Positions 12,341 through 24,528 of a stretch of 64,000 nucleotides of DNA are shown here, piece by piece (position 1 is the first letter of the stretch; each line of letters opens with the position of its first letter). The position numbers and the translations under genes are program-made. Under the pieces are notes generated by a model. The model searched no databases, had not been told where the DNA came from, and saw only the letters and a program-made list of their open reading frames with translations. This DNA is from Alisma plantago-aquatica (lineage: Eukaryota > Streptophyta > Magnoliopsida > Alismatales > Alismataceae): assembly GCA_963693085.1 (NCBI GenBank), contig OY856409.1:523349803-523413802 (forward strand). Reading direction: 5' to 3'.

Positions 12341-13734
12341 TGTAACATCCCTGACATGGGTTATGACTTAACCCTAGAAGTTTTTCTTAAGTAAGTCTTT
12401 TATATTTTGTATTTATCTTTTGAAAAGTAATTAAGACTAAAGGAGAGCTATGTTTCAATTTTGGTCCTATTTAAATAATGTTGAAACAATATTTTTACCT
12501 ATTTTGGACTAAAGTGCAATTTACCCAATTTAAGGGATTACCTTGCAAATGTTACATGATAAATGTTCCTCAAGTGTTATATAATCATAAGAATGAGAAT
12601 GATGCTGAGGTATGGCTTGTGGAAGCCTAAGTTCCAAGAAGGAGCATGTTTGAATAATGTTTGTGCATGTAATGCTAGTTTTGGTGTAATTTGCAAATTA
12701 CCAAAAATCTAGGGTTGAATATGTAAAATAACACTTCAAGAGTGTCCCTACTGTTTCTTGGTATCATTTAGAGAAAAAAACAAGAATGGGGCATCTTGTT
12801 TGAACTACGTTTGAGGAGAGATAATCTTGATAATAAAATAATCAAGATTTAAGCATAATTGAAACTCTAATTTATTTTGTAGCAAAAATAAATATATTAA
12901 TTGAAGTTCCCATCAACTAAAAAGGCTGTGGTAGAAATCCTATAGTGGGAGGACGTTCAAATTCTTTGAGTGGCACCGAAATATCCTAAGTAGGTGAAGA
13001 AATCCACTCACATTTGTTAATTAAAAAGTAATGTCCACTAAAAATGGATAATAGTATTATAATGATTAAGGTGCTTAATTGGTTGCTTTTAATTGAAGGA
13101 TAATTGAGAGGATATTAAGATAAAAGGAAGATGGCTTCAAAGGCAAGGAAGGGAGGCGGCATGTGGCATGAAAGTGGATGTATTTTCTCCTACTTTCTCT
13201 CTCCTAGAAAATAATTTATATGTACTCAATTTTCTCCTTACTTGAAAGACTATTTTTGCAAACCACTTTCTTCCCTTGCTTTGGCCGATGACCAAGGAGC
13301 TTAGGAGAAGGAGGAAAACCTTCCCCAATCTGAAGGTAAGATCCATGACCATATTCAACCTTGAATTGATGGTTGAAATCGGATTTCAACATTCATTTTT
13401 ATCTCTCTTCCATCCAATGCTCAAACTTAGCTATCTTTTGCATCCATAGAGTTGGAAATGAACCTTGGATAGTTGAAGGATCTTCTTTCACCATTAGAGA
13501 TGAGAAGATTGAAGCTTTGAAGCTACATTGAAGGCAGGTTATATAACTTGAACCCATCAATGTTATTATTGATTTCAATTTCTCATCATATGTTGATCTT
13601 TTATTTTTCTTCTTGAATAATTGATGAATTCATCATATACATGATAGTAGAATTCAGAGGTCTAAAGCTTTATGATGATGACATCATATTATCACACACC
13701 TCAAGAATATAAAAAATAAATGGTTTCATTTTGT

Positions 13735-13990
13735 TGGTCAAACAGTTTCAAACCGTTAGAGACCAAATGGTTTCAAACCGTTTGGTGACCAAACAGTTTC
13801 AAACCGATTAGAGGCTAAATGGTTTCAAACCGTTAGAGGATAAATGGTTTCAATAATGTGTAAAGGTCTAATGGTTTCAACCTAATCTACTCCACATGGT
13901 CTCAACCTTGGATGGAAAAATAATTTCAAAACGTTTAGAACTCAATTACCTAGATCAATTGATGTTAAAACCCTAATTTTAGGTTCAAAC
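13735..13990 (+). repeat. Irregular ~25-bp repeat (AAACCGTT words) in G3
   Basis: Repeated words of the form GGTTTCAAACCGTT separated by GAGACCAAAT-like spacers. Many are dyad-symmetric (AAACCGTTT / AAACGGTTT). This array grades into the regular 50-bp array that follows. Confidence 0.7.
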
Positions 13991-14500
13991 AGTTTCATAT
14001 TTGAATTGACCAAATGGTCCCAAACCGTTTGAAGGTTTAGGACCAGACCGTTTGAAGGTCTAAATGGTCTCAAACCATTTGAAGGTTTAGGACTAGATTG
14101 TTTGAAGGTCTAAACGGTCCCAAACCATTTGAAGGTTTAGGACCAGACCGTTTGAAGGTCTAAACGGTCTCAAACCATTAGAAGGTTTAGGACTAGATCA
14201 TTTGAAGGTCTAAATGGTCCCAAACCATTTGAAGGTTTAGGACCAGACCATTTGAAGGTCTAAATAGTCTCAAACCGTTTGAAGGTTTAGGACTAGACCG
14301 TTTGAAGGTCTAAATGGTCCCAAACTGTTTGAAGGATTAGGACCAGACCATTTGATGGTCTAAATGGTCTCAAACCATTTGAAGGATTAGGACCAGACCG
14401 TTTGAAGGTCTAAATGGTCTCAAACCCTTTGAAGTTTTAGGGCCAAACCGTTTGAAGTTTCAATTGGTCCAAACCGTTTGAAGGTCCAATTGATTCAAAC
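13991..14500 (+). repeat. 50-bp tandem repeat, about 9 units, in G3
   Basis: The word GAAGGTTTAG recurs every 50 bases at 14031, 14081, 14131, 14181, 14231 and 14281, with variants at 14331, 14381 and 14431. Each unit also has TTTGAAGGTCTAAA, GGTCTCAAACC or GGTCCCAAACC, and GACCAGACCG or GACTAGACCG. Units past 14440 are degenerate. Confidence 0.9.
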
Positions 14501-14845
14501 CATGTAAGTACTAATAACCCCATAAGTGGTTGAAGAATATCTCAAGGTTGATTTCAATGGAAGTACCTCTAAAGTACTTAGGTGGTTAGTATAATTAGAG
14601 TGATTATCCCTCGATACATATGAAAGTAATAAATTCAATACACTATGATAAACATAGGTGCATGTACTTAGTGGAAGGTTAAGTCAACTGAATAAGGTAT
14701 GATGGTGATGTGTGTTCCTAGTACATGGAATGATGATAAGTATTATTTAATACTTAAATAATGCAATGTGCTTCAAGATATATGGAAGCATTGACTTAGG
14801 GTTTGGATTAATGAGGTAATCCTAAAACTCTAATCAATGGAGAAT

Positions 14846-15080
14846 GGGAAACCCTAACCCTAATATAGGGTGATGTTATGTGAAACCCTAATATAGGGTG
14901 ATGGTATGAGAAACTTTAATTAATAAAGTTGTAAAACTCTAATTGAAATGAAATGGGAAACCCTAACCCTAATATAGGGTGATGTTATGTAAAACCCTAA
15001 TATAGGGTGATGGCGTGAGAAACTATAATTAATAAAGATGGGAAACCCTAACCCTAATGAGGGAATAGTGATGTTATCTT
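14846..15080 (+). repeat. ~90-107-bp tandem repeat with telomere-like words in G3
   Basis: Two full units and one partial unit start with GGGAAACCCTAACCCTAAT and contain TATAGGGTGATG twice each. AAACCCTAACCCTAA is a short stretch of plant-type telomere repeat, but only about 2 copies per unit, so this is not an interstitial telomere tract. Confidence 0.75.
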
Positions 15081-15764
15081 TGTATTGCATAATGTTGATA
15101 TGTAATTGACATGGTTTATTATCAAATATACTAACCATGCAGGTATCATGAGATGATGAGCATAACCAGGTATGAGCTATGATGTTAATGGGCCTTGTGA
15201 GCCATTATTTTATTTGTTGCCTAGTGAGAGGTGACAAGAAGTTGAATATGCCTGGTGAGCTATGTGATATGCTTGTGTAACAAGTATCATGAATACCTTG
15301 GTCAGATGACCTGGAGGTATTAGTTACTTGATAAGTGATAACCTTGTTCAGTGATGAACTAAGGGTTTGAATACCCAGATCCAGTAAACATGATGATGAT
15401 ATTGATGAGGGGTGTGAATTCCTATTGATGATATAAGGGATTGAGATCCCAATGTTCTATAAAGTTTTGAAAAGCATTTGATAGAAGTATTACATGTTTC
15501 TTTGTAGCATTTGGCATAATAATTCCTATTTGAAATCTTGATTGATGCTAAAAGAATATGGTAATGTACTTACATAATCAAGTGGAATATTATCATGTAG
15601 AGCCCTGGCCATGAATCCATCATCATCAGTAGCTAGTGATGGTGAAATGGGTTCTCCTACTGGTTAATCCAGAGCGTATATTGTTGAATATGCAGGGTTT
15701 CTCCTAGCCAAAAATAGGAGGATTAGAGTGCAACTTTGGTTGTAGACTCAAGATATATTTAAGA

Positions 15765-15853
15765 GCATGGTGAACATGCCCATGGCTCAGTGTGATGGAG
15801 CATGAATGCATCCATGGCTCAGGGAGCGTGGTGAACTGGCCCATGGCTCAGAT
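15765..15853 (+). repeat. Short ~27-bp repeat (CCATGGCTCAG), 3 units
   Basis: Three units ending in CCATGGCTCAG, each starting with AGCATGGTGAA, AGCATGAATG or AGCGTGGTGAA. They lie within the G3 LTR. Confidence 0.6.
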
Positions 15854-16898
15854 TTACTAGCGTCGGGACCTATACCAAGGTGGGCTAGAGAATAGGTAGC
15901 CTATGGGAGCTAACCCTGTGACTGAGGTCACTTAAGCAAGAGACTGTGGTCCTGCTTGTGGTCTCACACTGACCGAGACAGATGAGATCGTGGAGTCTGG
16001 CTCTTCCTTTGATCTTGTATGGAACTGACTTTGGGTTCCACAACCGAAGTTGGATTTGAGCGATACGGCTCACTTCCTCAGGGCATAAGTATGATTGTAA
16101 AATGTAATCAACCGTGTAGCTTATTTGCTTAAGGATGAAATACGGAAATCAATGGTTGATGTTACATTGCTTACTGTATCCTAAATGGATAGATTTATAC
16201 ATGTTCTTCATATTCCTTATTAAAATGGATAGATGATTTACTACTTTATCATTTATAACTGTAATGCTTTAAAAGATGATGTTGCTCAATTCTGCTTAAT
16301 ATTGATAAAATCATGCTTTTCAATAGAGAATCCTCTGCTCAGTTTATTACTGTTTATCTGCAATAATAATATTGATGGCAGAGAGTTATATCCCTCGTTG
16401 GGACATGGGTCTCACTCTGTTGGTCACCAACATTTTTAGGTGGACGCGGATGAGGAGGCAGGAACCATACACCAGGGGAAGGACAACAACATTAAGGACA
16501 ACAGTGATATCTCAGGTAGAGATAATGACTGTCGTGTCTTGTAGTTATGAGTCCTATGTGTCGTCTCTGTACTCTCAGGTCCTTGGAGTAAGTAGTTAGT
16601 GCTTTTATGATCGATCTGATATTTTGGCATTGAATGCCTCAAGGTTTTATGTTGCTTATGTGTAGATTTAACAAAGCAACTGTTGTATGTGATCCTCGAG
16701 AAAAAAAGGTACATGGTATGTACATTGTGGACCAGAATGGATATATAATATTTTGGTTCTTGTTATACGAGTTTCCTGGAAGTGGATCTCTTTGCAAATG
16801 GTTTTAATTTTTAGTGATTTTCAGTAATCCGCTGCTAATGTTTTCTTCTGCATTAATCATTATCCGATGACAGCCTAATTTGTGGTCGGGTCGTCACA

Positions 16899-17752
16899 CA
16901 TACCTTGATCACTCAGTATTCCTTCAACTTCATTACTATTTCAAAAAGTTAAGTAATCGAGCATCATTGTTAAATCATTGTCACATTGATCATCTAATAG
17001 GAAAGATCACCACAAGAGTCACAAATTTGGAAAATTTATCTTATAGATCACAAATTTGGAGAAATCACATTTTAGGTTGAACAAATAGAACTTCCAAATC
17101 AAGATTACAACATGTTTTCCAATCCCAACATTTAGGGATCAAGATTCTTCTTTGGCCTAGGTGGGGTTTTGCTTCCAGGTACTTGATTTTTTATTTCAAC
17201 AATTCAAGAAAAACATCATATTTTTAGTATAGTTAAATTGAGCATACCAACATAATCATCATTTTGAATTTTCGGAGATTTGGGAACATGAAATTCATTG
17301 ATCATATATCAAAGGAAATTTCAAGAACTGAGTGGGATGATCATAGGAGTATAATTAATATCAAGATCAATAATGATGAGTGAAGATTTCATTACTAAAT
17401 ATCAAGAGTCAAGATTTTTGACAACAAGTCATAAGTCACTAATATTTTGAATTTAGGGTCTAGATACCTACTCTAGGCATTAGGGGAGACTTAGGACTCT
17501 ACCATCCTAACATTTTATTGAGGTTAAATACACATTTTGCTTGATATTTATGTGACATTATTCGAGCACATTAAATTTTGTATAACTTTTAAATCTGTAT
17601 TTTTTTTGATATCTTAGGGTGCACATTATTTACTTTATGTCCATGCCTTAGGCTCATGGGAACCTTCCCTCTTGGGCTTGGTCTTCTTGGTGATTTCCCT
17701 ACTGTGTTTGGTCTTTCCAGTGACCTCCCCTCATGATCATTGTCTTGATGAT
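16899..17752 (-). mobile_element. G2 internal sequence, left block
   Basis: Sequence resuming after G3 and ending at the B insertion site. No coding motif. Its right end is the first half of the G2 minisatellite. Confidence 0.5.
17645..17752. repeat. G2 30-bp minisatellite, left half
   Basis: Units of about 30 bp built on CTTGGTCTT...TGGTGACCTTCCCTC. Element B is inserted inside the array; the other half is 46534-46690. Confidence 0.75.
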
Positions 17753-19749
17753 TGTTGGTATGTATGCCCAGAGAGTCGATCATATGATGATTGTAATAGC
17801 ACATCTTGCAAATGATTTGATTAATAATAAAGAAAATCTTCCGATTTATTCTATTTTATTCAGTTATGAGACAATGATGTAACATAAAAAATATCTAAAG
17901 AATGATATTACTCTGTGATCCATGTATTCAGGTTGAGGACCTGAACAATGAGATCATACAAATATCAAGAGTATATGCATTCTTGTAATGTCCCTAGACA
18001 GTTGTTATTGTGGAAGGATAATAGAAAAAAAACAACACATAAGACTGGAGCATGTGTTGGTTGATGATAGAACCTCAATAGTCATGATATGTGATATCAA
18101 ACCAAACACATTAATACTTTTTAGGGAACAATTTATCTGATAGACCCATCTTGAGGGTGACACATGGAAACCATGACTGGTAGTTAGAGTCAACTCTCAT
18201 AAATGATGGTGGTAATTGTGTTTCATAGACCTGAAGTCACTACAATCATCACATGTTGTTCGATATAATTTGAAATCATCCACTGTGACCTTAGATAAGG
18301 GTTTCCATAAACGTGATTCTTGGGTGCATTTTGACACATGGGAATGAGTGTGAGTGATGTAGATGGGATTTGTCCCTTCTGTAGGAGTATGATATCTCAG
18401 CCACTTGATAAGAGAGATTGAGAAATGCATGGCCATGCTGGTATGAGTCATATGTGATATTGAGCTTACATATATCTGAAACATTCTATTCTAGTTCAAG
18501 GAACATTGATTAAACATTGAAAAGGATGACATTTCCATGCCTCGAATTCAATCCGGATATCAGAGAAAAAGGAACTATACGGTCACTATAACACCAATCA
18601 CATATTATAGGTTGGAGTTATTCTTCAAATTTCCAATTACTTGGATAGCAATGATGTCTTTCTAGATACCACTCATTGCTTGTGATGTCATGAATTAGTT
18701 ATGTACATCACTACCAGTGTAACTTGGAACCTATAGGGTCACACACATAGGATACACTTGGAATAGGATTTTATTCATGAATGTATTTTAAACTTGATTA
18801 TTGAAGTGTTAGGTATTCAATTTAAACAACAAGGTCTAAAAGTTGACTGCTTGGATTGTTAACTGACCGTTTCAAGTGTTGAACCAATTGATTCAAGTTT
18901 TAAGTCAATTGAACCAACATTGGCAATCACAACCATGAGACGACCGATTCAACAAGTGAACTGATCAACTCATGTCCATAAATCGACCGATTTAGGTTGT
19001 AAACCGACCATTGGTTAATCAATTCGATCAGATCAAGGGTTGATGTTTTCGTCATGTTCCACATTAATCAAATATTAATTTCCAATACAATTGAGATTGG
19101 GGAACATAGTGAAATGATTGGTTCAAGAGTTGAACTGATTGGCTCACCTACGATTCGACCTGTTCCGTAGAGAATCAACTGGTTCAAAGCTCCCAGGTTC
19201 TAGAAAATTCATGAAATTTTGTCTCTTCAACTCCCTCTCAGAATGGAAGCCCTAACCTTGACCCTCCTATGAATAGAGGGGTAATGGGTTCCTTCCATAG
19301 GCACAATAATAAGATCTGACAATTGTTGTCTTCTCACAGTTGTGATAATGTGAGAACTTGATCAAGTTCTACCCATCAAAGGGAATAACAACAAGGGAGA
19401 GACAATTGGGAGAGAAAGTCAGTGGTAACACACTGATTAGGAGAGACAAATCATTCATGCCCATTCATCTAGAATGATAGGAGTTCCAGGTGGTCCATGT
19501 GTACTACTACAGAGGCAAGGAAGTTGTTGTCTACTGCTAGTAGGATGACGTCAACTGCCATCCATGGTGATCGACCAGGAGGCCACCACTACTTCAAGGG
19601 ATAGTCGTTGGACTTGCTTTAAGACCAGGTATAATCGTTGCAAACCCTCATCTCATTACATAGTTATTGACATGTTTTACTATTTTAGCGGAATATCAAA
19701 AGTAAATTTTTTGTTTCTGATGCCTTATTCGATTCCAGATTTCCAAATA
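17753..19749 (+). repeat. B 5' LTR (~2.0 kb)
   Basis: Starts TGTTGGTATG and ends CCAAATA just before the PBS, where the family consensus end is CCAACA, so the terminal CA has mutated. The TATA region near 19264-19278 (CTATGAATAGAGG) is degenerate compared with TATAAATA in the 3' copy. A candidate splice donor, CAG|GTATAATC, lies at 19628/19629. Confidence 0.85.
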
Positions 19750-19750
19750 G

Positions 19751-19762
19751 TGGTATTAGAGC
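19751..19762 (+). other. B primer binding site
   Basis: TGGTATTAGAGC, one C-to-T change from the initiator-Met tRNA complement, adjoining the 5' LTR. Confidence 0.8.
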
Positions 19763-19894
19763 CACGTCAATTTACCAGCTATTTGGAATTTAATTGATAT
19801 GATTGGATTTCTATTTTATCATTTATTTATTGCAAAATAATGTGAATACTTAAAATGATCAATGCACATATCTGACTTAGTCTCACATACGATC

Positions 19895-19896
<2 letters not shown>

Positions 19897-19936
<40 letters not shown>

Positions 19937-19995
19937 TATACATATACATATACATATATATGCATATACATATATATACATTTACATATACATAT

Positions 19996-20063
<68 letters not shown>
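19897..20063. repeat. (TA)n / (TACATA)n microsatellite in B leader
   Basis: Uninterrupted TA runs flank a CATATA-rich core. Open frames here are Ile-Tyr repeats from the dinucleotide tract and are not genes. The tract lies at the leader site that also expanded in element D. Confidence 0.95.
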
Positions 20064-20066
<3 letters not shown>

Positions 20067-20490
20067 GAGAGAGAGTCAAGCTAGAATACACTTGAGTGCA
20101 TTCAGAGAAGAATACACTCAAGTAGTTTTTCATGATGCAACAATTTTTTTTCAAAAATCTAATCTATTGATCTTCTTAAAAATCTTATGAATAGCTCATA
20201 TATGAAATTTGAGCCCATTTGGAAATTTATAGCTCATGTTATGAAGATAACAAAAATTATGCATTTCAAATTATTTTTGTTTGTTGATTTTGTTGCCTTC
20301 GGATGAGTGACTTACACTCATCCAAATGGGATCAAAATTTGTATGTAGCCTAATTATAGTATGATAATGAAGATAATTGGTTTACATTTTGCAAGAAAAT
20401 AGTCTTGATAAGAAAACACCACTTGAGTGTAGCATGTGATCTGTACACTTGACTGTATTCTAGCCTAACTCTCTCTCTCTCTCTCTCTCT
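20064..20490 (-). mobile_element. MITE-like element, copy 1 (inverted orientation)
   Basis: Ends in inverted repeats of about 30 bp: (GA)n then GTCAAGCTAGAATACACT on the left and the complement of AGGCTAGAATACAGTC followed by (CT)n on the right. The interior has a perfect 9-bp palindrome GGATGAGTG-ACTTA-CACTCATCC (20301-20323). It is flanked by TA-rich microsatellite, resembling (TA)n-flanked MITEs such as rice Micron. It has no coding capacity. Its reverse complement matches copy 2 through much of the interior. Confidence 0.75.
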
Positions 20491-20529
20491 TTATATATAT
20501 ATATCTCTCTCTCTATATATATATATATA
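20491..20529. repeat. TA/CT microsatellite spacer between the two MITE copies
   Basis: Short TATATA and CTCTCT runs separating two oppositely oriented copies. Confidence 0.85.
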
Positions 20530-20536
20530 GAGTGAT

Positions 20537-20567
<31 letters not shown>

Positions 20568-20959
20568 TAGAGAGAGAGAGTCAGGCTAGAATACACTCGA
20601 GTGTACAGATCACGCTGTACACCCCAATGGTGTTTGCCTATCTAGACCATGTTTTTCCAAAATTTAATCCATTTATCTTCATGGTTACAATAACAATAGG
20701 TCACATATAAAATTTTAACTCATTTGGATGAGTGTAAGTCACTCATCCAATGACAACAAAATTGACGCAAAAAACTAATTTGAAATATATGATTTTTCCT
20801 CCTTTAGATGCATGACCTATAAGTGTCAAAATGAGCTAAAATTTATTATATAGTATGTTCTGATGATAATTAATAAGATCAATGGTTCAGATTTAAAAAA
20901 AATTTATTGCATCTTCAAAAATGACTGAGGTGTATAGTGCCTCCGGTACGCTAGCCTGA

Positions 20960-20977
<18 letters not shown>
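20530..20977 (+). mobile_element. MITE-like element, copy 2
   Basis: Left end (GA)n GTCAGGCTAGAATACACT; right end GCTAGCCTGAC then (CT)n. The interior carries the same palindrome (20726-20748) and aligns to the reverse complement of copy 1, for instance around CATTTGGATGAGTGTAAGTC and ACAAAAT...AATTTGAAAT. A (TA)n tract follows. The copies are substantially diverged from each other. Confidence 0.75.
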
Positions 20978-20997
<20 letters not shown>

Positions 20998-21000
20998 GTG

Positions 21001-21040
<40 letters not shown>

Positions 21041-21041
21041 T
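20978..21041. repeat. (TA)n microsatellite closing the MITE block
   Basis: TA runs interrupted twice by GTG/GTA. With 19897-20063 it brackets the two MITE-like copies. Confidence 0.9.
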
Positions 21042-22279
21042 GCAAAAACACATCACCTTAAAATCATTTTTATGGCGATTGGAAGAATGGTTATGGACTT
21101 TATGCCTAGAACATTTGTGCTTGGTTTGATGGTTATTGTTCTTTTTTATATCATAGTGAGCCTCTCTTTTCTTTTAATATGTAATAGTATTAATTCTTTC
21201 CCTCATATGCCCCCTAGAATGTAATTTGAGGTTTCCCAATTACAATGTAATGTGTTAAGTAGGATTCAGATAGATTTTATTTTCTTTTATGGCAAATAGG
21301 ACGTTTTGCACTAGGCGAACCAACTAGTTTGGGAGACGAACCGATCAACTAGAGGACCAAGGAGGCTGATGATAGGAGGAGCCAACCAATCGACCAATGG
21401 CCCAACCGATTGGCTGGAGGAGTCCAAACATCTTGAGGACCATAGTTCAGACAACCAATCCAGAGACGAACCAACTGACCATGAGGATAGATGACTGGTT
21501 CAATGGTTCAACAAATAAACCCAGACTGGTTCCAGCTTAGATTGTCATCAACAACATGTTACTACATAGGATGTGAACCTTAAGTGGTAGTAATTCGTTT
21601 TGGCTCCAAGGAACTACAACTGCATGGTCATAACCATTTCTTATGTTTATTATTGCATGTTTCCTTGTGGTTATAGCATGTGTATTCTACGTACTATAAG
21701 TATGTGGAAATTGGATATGTATCAGTATTTATATAAATCCCTCAATATAATATTAAGTCTTAGATTCTTTCCATAAACAACATATAAAAAACTTAATTGA
21801 CTAAACAAAGGTTACTCCAAAGTGTGGAGTGTTGTCCATCTCATGGAAGTGTGATGGTAGATATGTAGATCTACCAAAGTAGGATGTATAATATATAGTG
21901 GTGGCTTTTAGGTCAAGCTTAAATAGGTGATCTTAATGAGATTGAGCACCTCAAACTATGAATATGGATTGTGAAAAAGATTTGTGCATGTCATCTATCC
22001 AAGAATTACAATTAGATACAATTGGTAAAAGTTTCCTACCTAAATAGTCAATTTGTGGGCGATCAACCGAAGTTGACTAATGATTTGATGAAATATGGAT
22101 CTCGTATCACTAGAACATTGTATGATGCAATCTTACAAATTGATATGTGAGGGATATAAATAAAAAAATAGTGGGAGAAATACTTAAGTAAAGGCTAATT
22201 AAATGTCGTCAAATTTTATTGTAATCAAATCAAACTGAAAGTGTTTTGACAAATTGTAAATCTTTTCTTATAGAATCAA
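21042..22279 (+). other. B untranslated leader, 3' part
   Basis: Aligns piecemeal with leaders of A (27390-28620; 33590-34840) and D (52226-53435), for example the TGGTTATGG block and the AGTGGGAG...ATTAA block before gag. No open frame of interest. Confidence 0.6.
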
Positions 22280-23121
22280 ATATCGACAAATAACACATTT
22301 TCCTTGCAATCGGTCCTTGAGAAGGACAAGTTAAATGGGAATAATTTCCATGACTGGTTCTAGACATTGAGAATTATTCTCACACATGAGCATAAGATCT
22401 ATGTCCTAGAAATATCAAACCCAAAAGAACCTACTCCTACTGCACCTAAGGCTGACAAGGATACTTATAAGAAGAACTCTGAGGATGCCATAGATGTCAA
22501 ATGTCTGATGTTTTTCTCAATGAACTATGAGTTGCAAAGATAACATGTGATTATGGATGTGATTGAGATGGTAACACATCTTAAAACATTTACCAAGATC
22601 AGGAAAGACAATAGAGATATGATGTCTCCAAGGAGTTGTTCAAGTGCAACATGACAAAAGGAGATCGAGTAGATCCCCATGTGCTTAAGATTATTGAGTA
22701 TGTGGAGAACCTTGTGACACTGTGATTTCCCTTGTGCTAAGAGTTGGCCACTAATGTGATTCTACAGTCATTGTCAGAGTGATATAGTCTATTTTTCATG
22801 AACTACAACATGAATGAGTTTGACAAAATGTTGTTAGAATTACTTAGCATGTTGAGAATAGATGAGGAACAAATGAAGTAAAACCATCCCAAGTCTATGA
22901 TGGTGATTAATGTAAAAGGAAAGTCAAAGGTCAAAGGTAAAGCTAAGAAGAGTTCTAAAGCTAGCCAGAAGCCCAAGTCTTCTGCACTCAAAGCAAAGGG
23001 AGGGGTGAACAACATAGGCAATTGTCACCACTATCACCTGCCTAGACATTGGAAGAAGAATTGCTCTCTCTACCTAGATAAACTGAGGCAGAATAAGGAG
23101 CAGATAGAGATCACCACTTAA
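22280..23121 (+). pseudogene. gag: B gag (UBN2-type capsid/nucleocapsid), broken
   Basis: Homologous through its length to the intact 284-aa A-inner gag: the early DKLNGNNFHDW segment, the middle region around DAIDVKCLMF, a basic Lys-rich stretch (KGKSKVKGKAKKS), then a zinc knuckle. Gag packages element RNA into cytoplasmic virus-like particles. Lesions: the start codon is ATA (22280-22282) where A-inner has ATG, there is a stop after NFHDWF, another after YELQR, at least one frameshift before 22897, and the second Cys of the CCHC knuckle is Tyr (CHHYHLPRHWKKNC). It cannot make functional Gag. Confidence 0.85.
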
Positions 23122-23125
23122 GGTA

Positions 23126-24516
23126 TATACATGACTGAGATAACTTTGTCTACATCATCTTAGTTACTAGATATGGATGTGGATCTCACATTTTCTCGAA
23201 TATGCATGATCTGAAAAGAAGTAAGCCTTTACAAAAGGGAGAGTTTGAACTGTACATCACAAATGGAGCAAGAGTTGTTTCCAATGTAGTTTGAACTTAT
23301 AATTTATCTTTTCCCATGGGGATTTTAGTATAATTAAAGAGTTGCTATTATATACGTACCATAAATTGAAACATTATTTCTGTATCTTGTATGGACAAGG
23401 ATGGATATGAATTCCATATAAAGAGTGGTCAATGTTCTATTTCAAAAGATGAGATCTTTTATGGTAGTTTGTTGATGTCCTATGGTCTTTATCTATTATA
23501 TTTTAAGACAAATGTTTATATCATAAATACCAAAAGGTTAAAACTCAAAAACTTATACAAAAAATATCTTTGGCATTTTCATCAAGGACACATCAATGAG
23601 AATGACATATCTAGACTCCACAAAGATGGTTACCTATACTCTTTTGATTTGAAATCAATAGAGACATTTGAATCTTATTTGTTGGGCAAGATGATAAAGA
23701 CTCCCTTCACTGGTAATAGTGAGAGGGCTAGTGATCTATTAGGACTCATACTTACTTATGTATGTGGCGCTTTTAGAAAAAATGCCCAAGGTAGTTATCA
23801 GTACTTTGTTACCTTTACTGATGACTTTAGTAGGTATGGTTATGTTTAATTGTTGAAACATATTTCATAAACTCTTCAAAAGTTCAAGGATTTCATGAAT
23901 GAAGTACAAACCAACTTGGTGAAAATATTAAGGCACTTGGACCTGATCGAGGTGGAGAATAATTAAGCCAATACTTTGAGGAACTTAAGCAAACCCATGG
24001 TATCGTATCAAAATGGACTCCACCTGGAACACCACAAAATAATGGTGTATCAGAAAGAAGGAATCACACATTGCTAGATATAGTGTGATAAATGATGAGT
24101 TTTGGTTGATCTTCCAACTTCGTTTTGAGGATATTATCTTGAAACGACTGTATTTACACTTAACTGTGTACCATCTAAATCATTTCAAAAGACACCATAT
24201 TAGAAATTTACTGGTAAGCGTCCCAAAATGTCTTTTATGAGGATTTGTGGGATGTGAAGCTTATGTTAAGAAAATTATTCTTGAAAAGCTTGGACCTAGA
24301 ATAGATGAATGTTATTTTGTCAGTTATCCCAAAGAAACTAAGGGATACTACTTGTACAACCCATCTGACAAAAACGTTTTTGTTGCCAAAGATGTTGCAT
24401 TCCTAGAAAAGGAATTCATTTTCAAAGGAATTAGTGGGAGGAAAGTAGAACTTGAAGAGTTTCAAGACCAAAAAGAAAGCATTGAACTTGTAGAGGGAAA
24501 ACATGAACATAGATAG
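23126..24516 (+). pseudogene. pol: B pol: protease remnant and integrase, broken
   Basis: The protease remnant near 23160-23300 keeps LLDM..DVDL in place of the LDTGCGSH-type active site, with frame shifts. The GAG_pre-integrase/zinc region is open at 23391-23849 (LWHFHQGHIN; FESYLLGK), but both Cys of the HHCC finger are replaced. In the catalytic core the first Asp (HTDVCG in D) is Tyr (LTYVCG). The second Asp (DRGGE) remains but a stop follows, and the Glu region (GVSERRN) is readable. The C-terminal part is open at 24247-24516 (WDVKLML/GCEAYVK..., CYFVSYPKETKGYYLY). The protein would process polyprotein and insert cDNA in an active element; here it is dead. Confidence 0.85.
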
Positions 24517-24528
24517 TCATAAATCATT

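Larger units (their letters stand above)
12341..16898 (+). mobile_element. G3: solo LTR of a gypsy-type element (about 4.56 kb)
   Basis: It starts TGTAACATCCCTGACATGGG and ends GGTCGGGTCGTCACA, the inverted-ended form of gypsy LTRs. No PBS follows its end and no PPT precedes its start, and flanks on both sides read as G2 interior, so a solo LTR left by LTR-LTR recombination is the simplest reading. Flanking pentamers (CATTT and CATAC) agree at only 3 of 5 bases, so the target duplication is weak. The inside is rich in tandem repeats and has no gene. Short frames such as 13137-13358 (minus) and 16372-16599 (plus) show no motif. Confidence 0.6.
19629..22273 (+). promoter_or_regulatory. Candidate leader intron of B
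   Basis: Donor CCAG|GTATAATC near the end of the 5' LTR. The acceptor is a pyrimidine-rich CTTTTCTTATAG at 22262-22273, 6 nt before the (mutated) gag start codon, with a TTGAC branch-like word just upstream. The same donor/acceptor positions are seen in A-outer, A-inner and D. Splicing would remove the PBS and the whole leader, including both MITE copies. This is inference from sequence only. Confidence 0.45.

Noticed and set aside
13991..14500. Regular 50-bp array considered as a CRISPR-like array
   Set aside because: The units are head-to-tail with no unique spacers and the context is a plant LTR, so it is an ordinary tandem repeat.
14846..15080. Interstitial telomere tract
   Set aside because: Only two consecutive CCCTAA words per unit, embedded in a ~100-bp repeat; not a telomere-derived array.
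19819..20190. Open frames rich in Ile-Tyr, also at 51690-51917 and 52166-52414
   Set aside because: Translation of (TA)n and (TACATA)n microsatellites.
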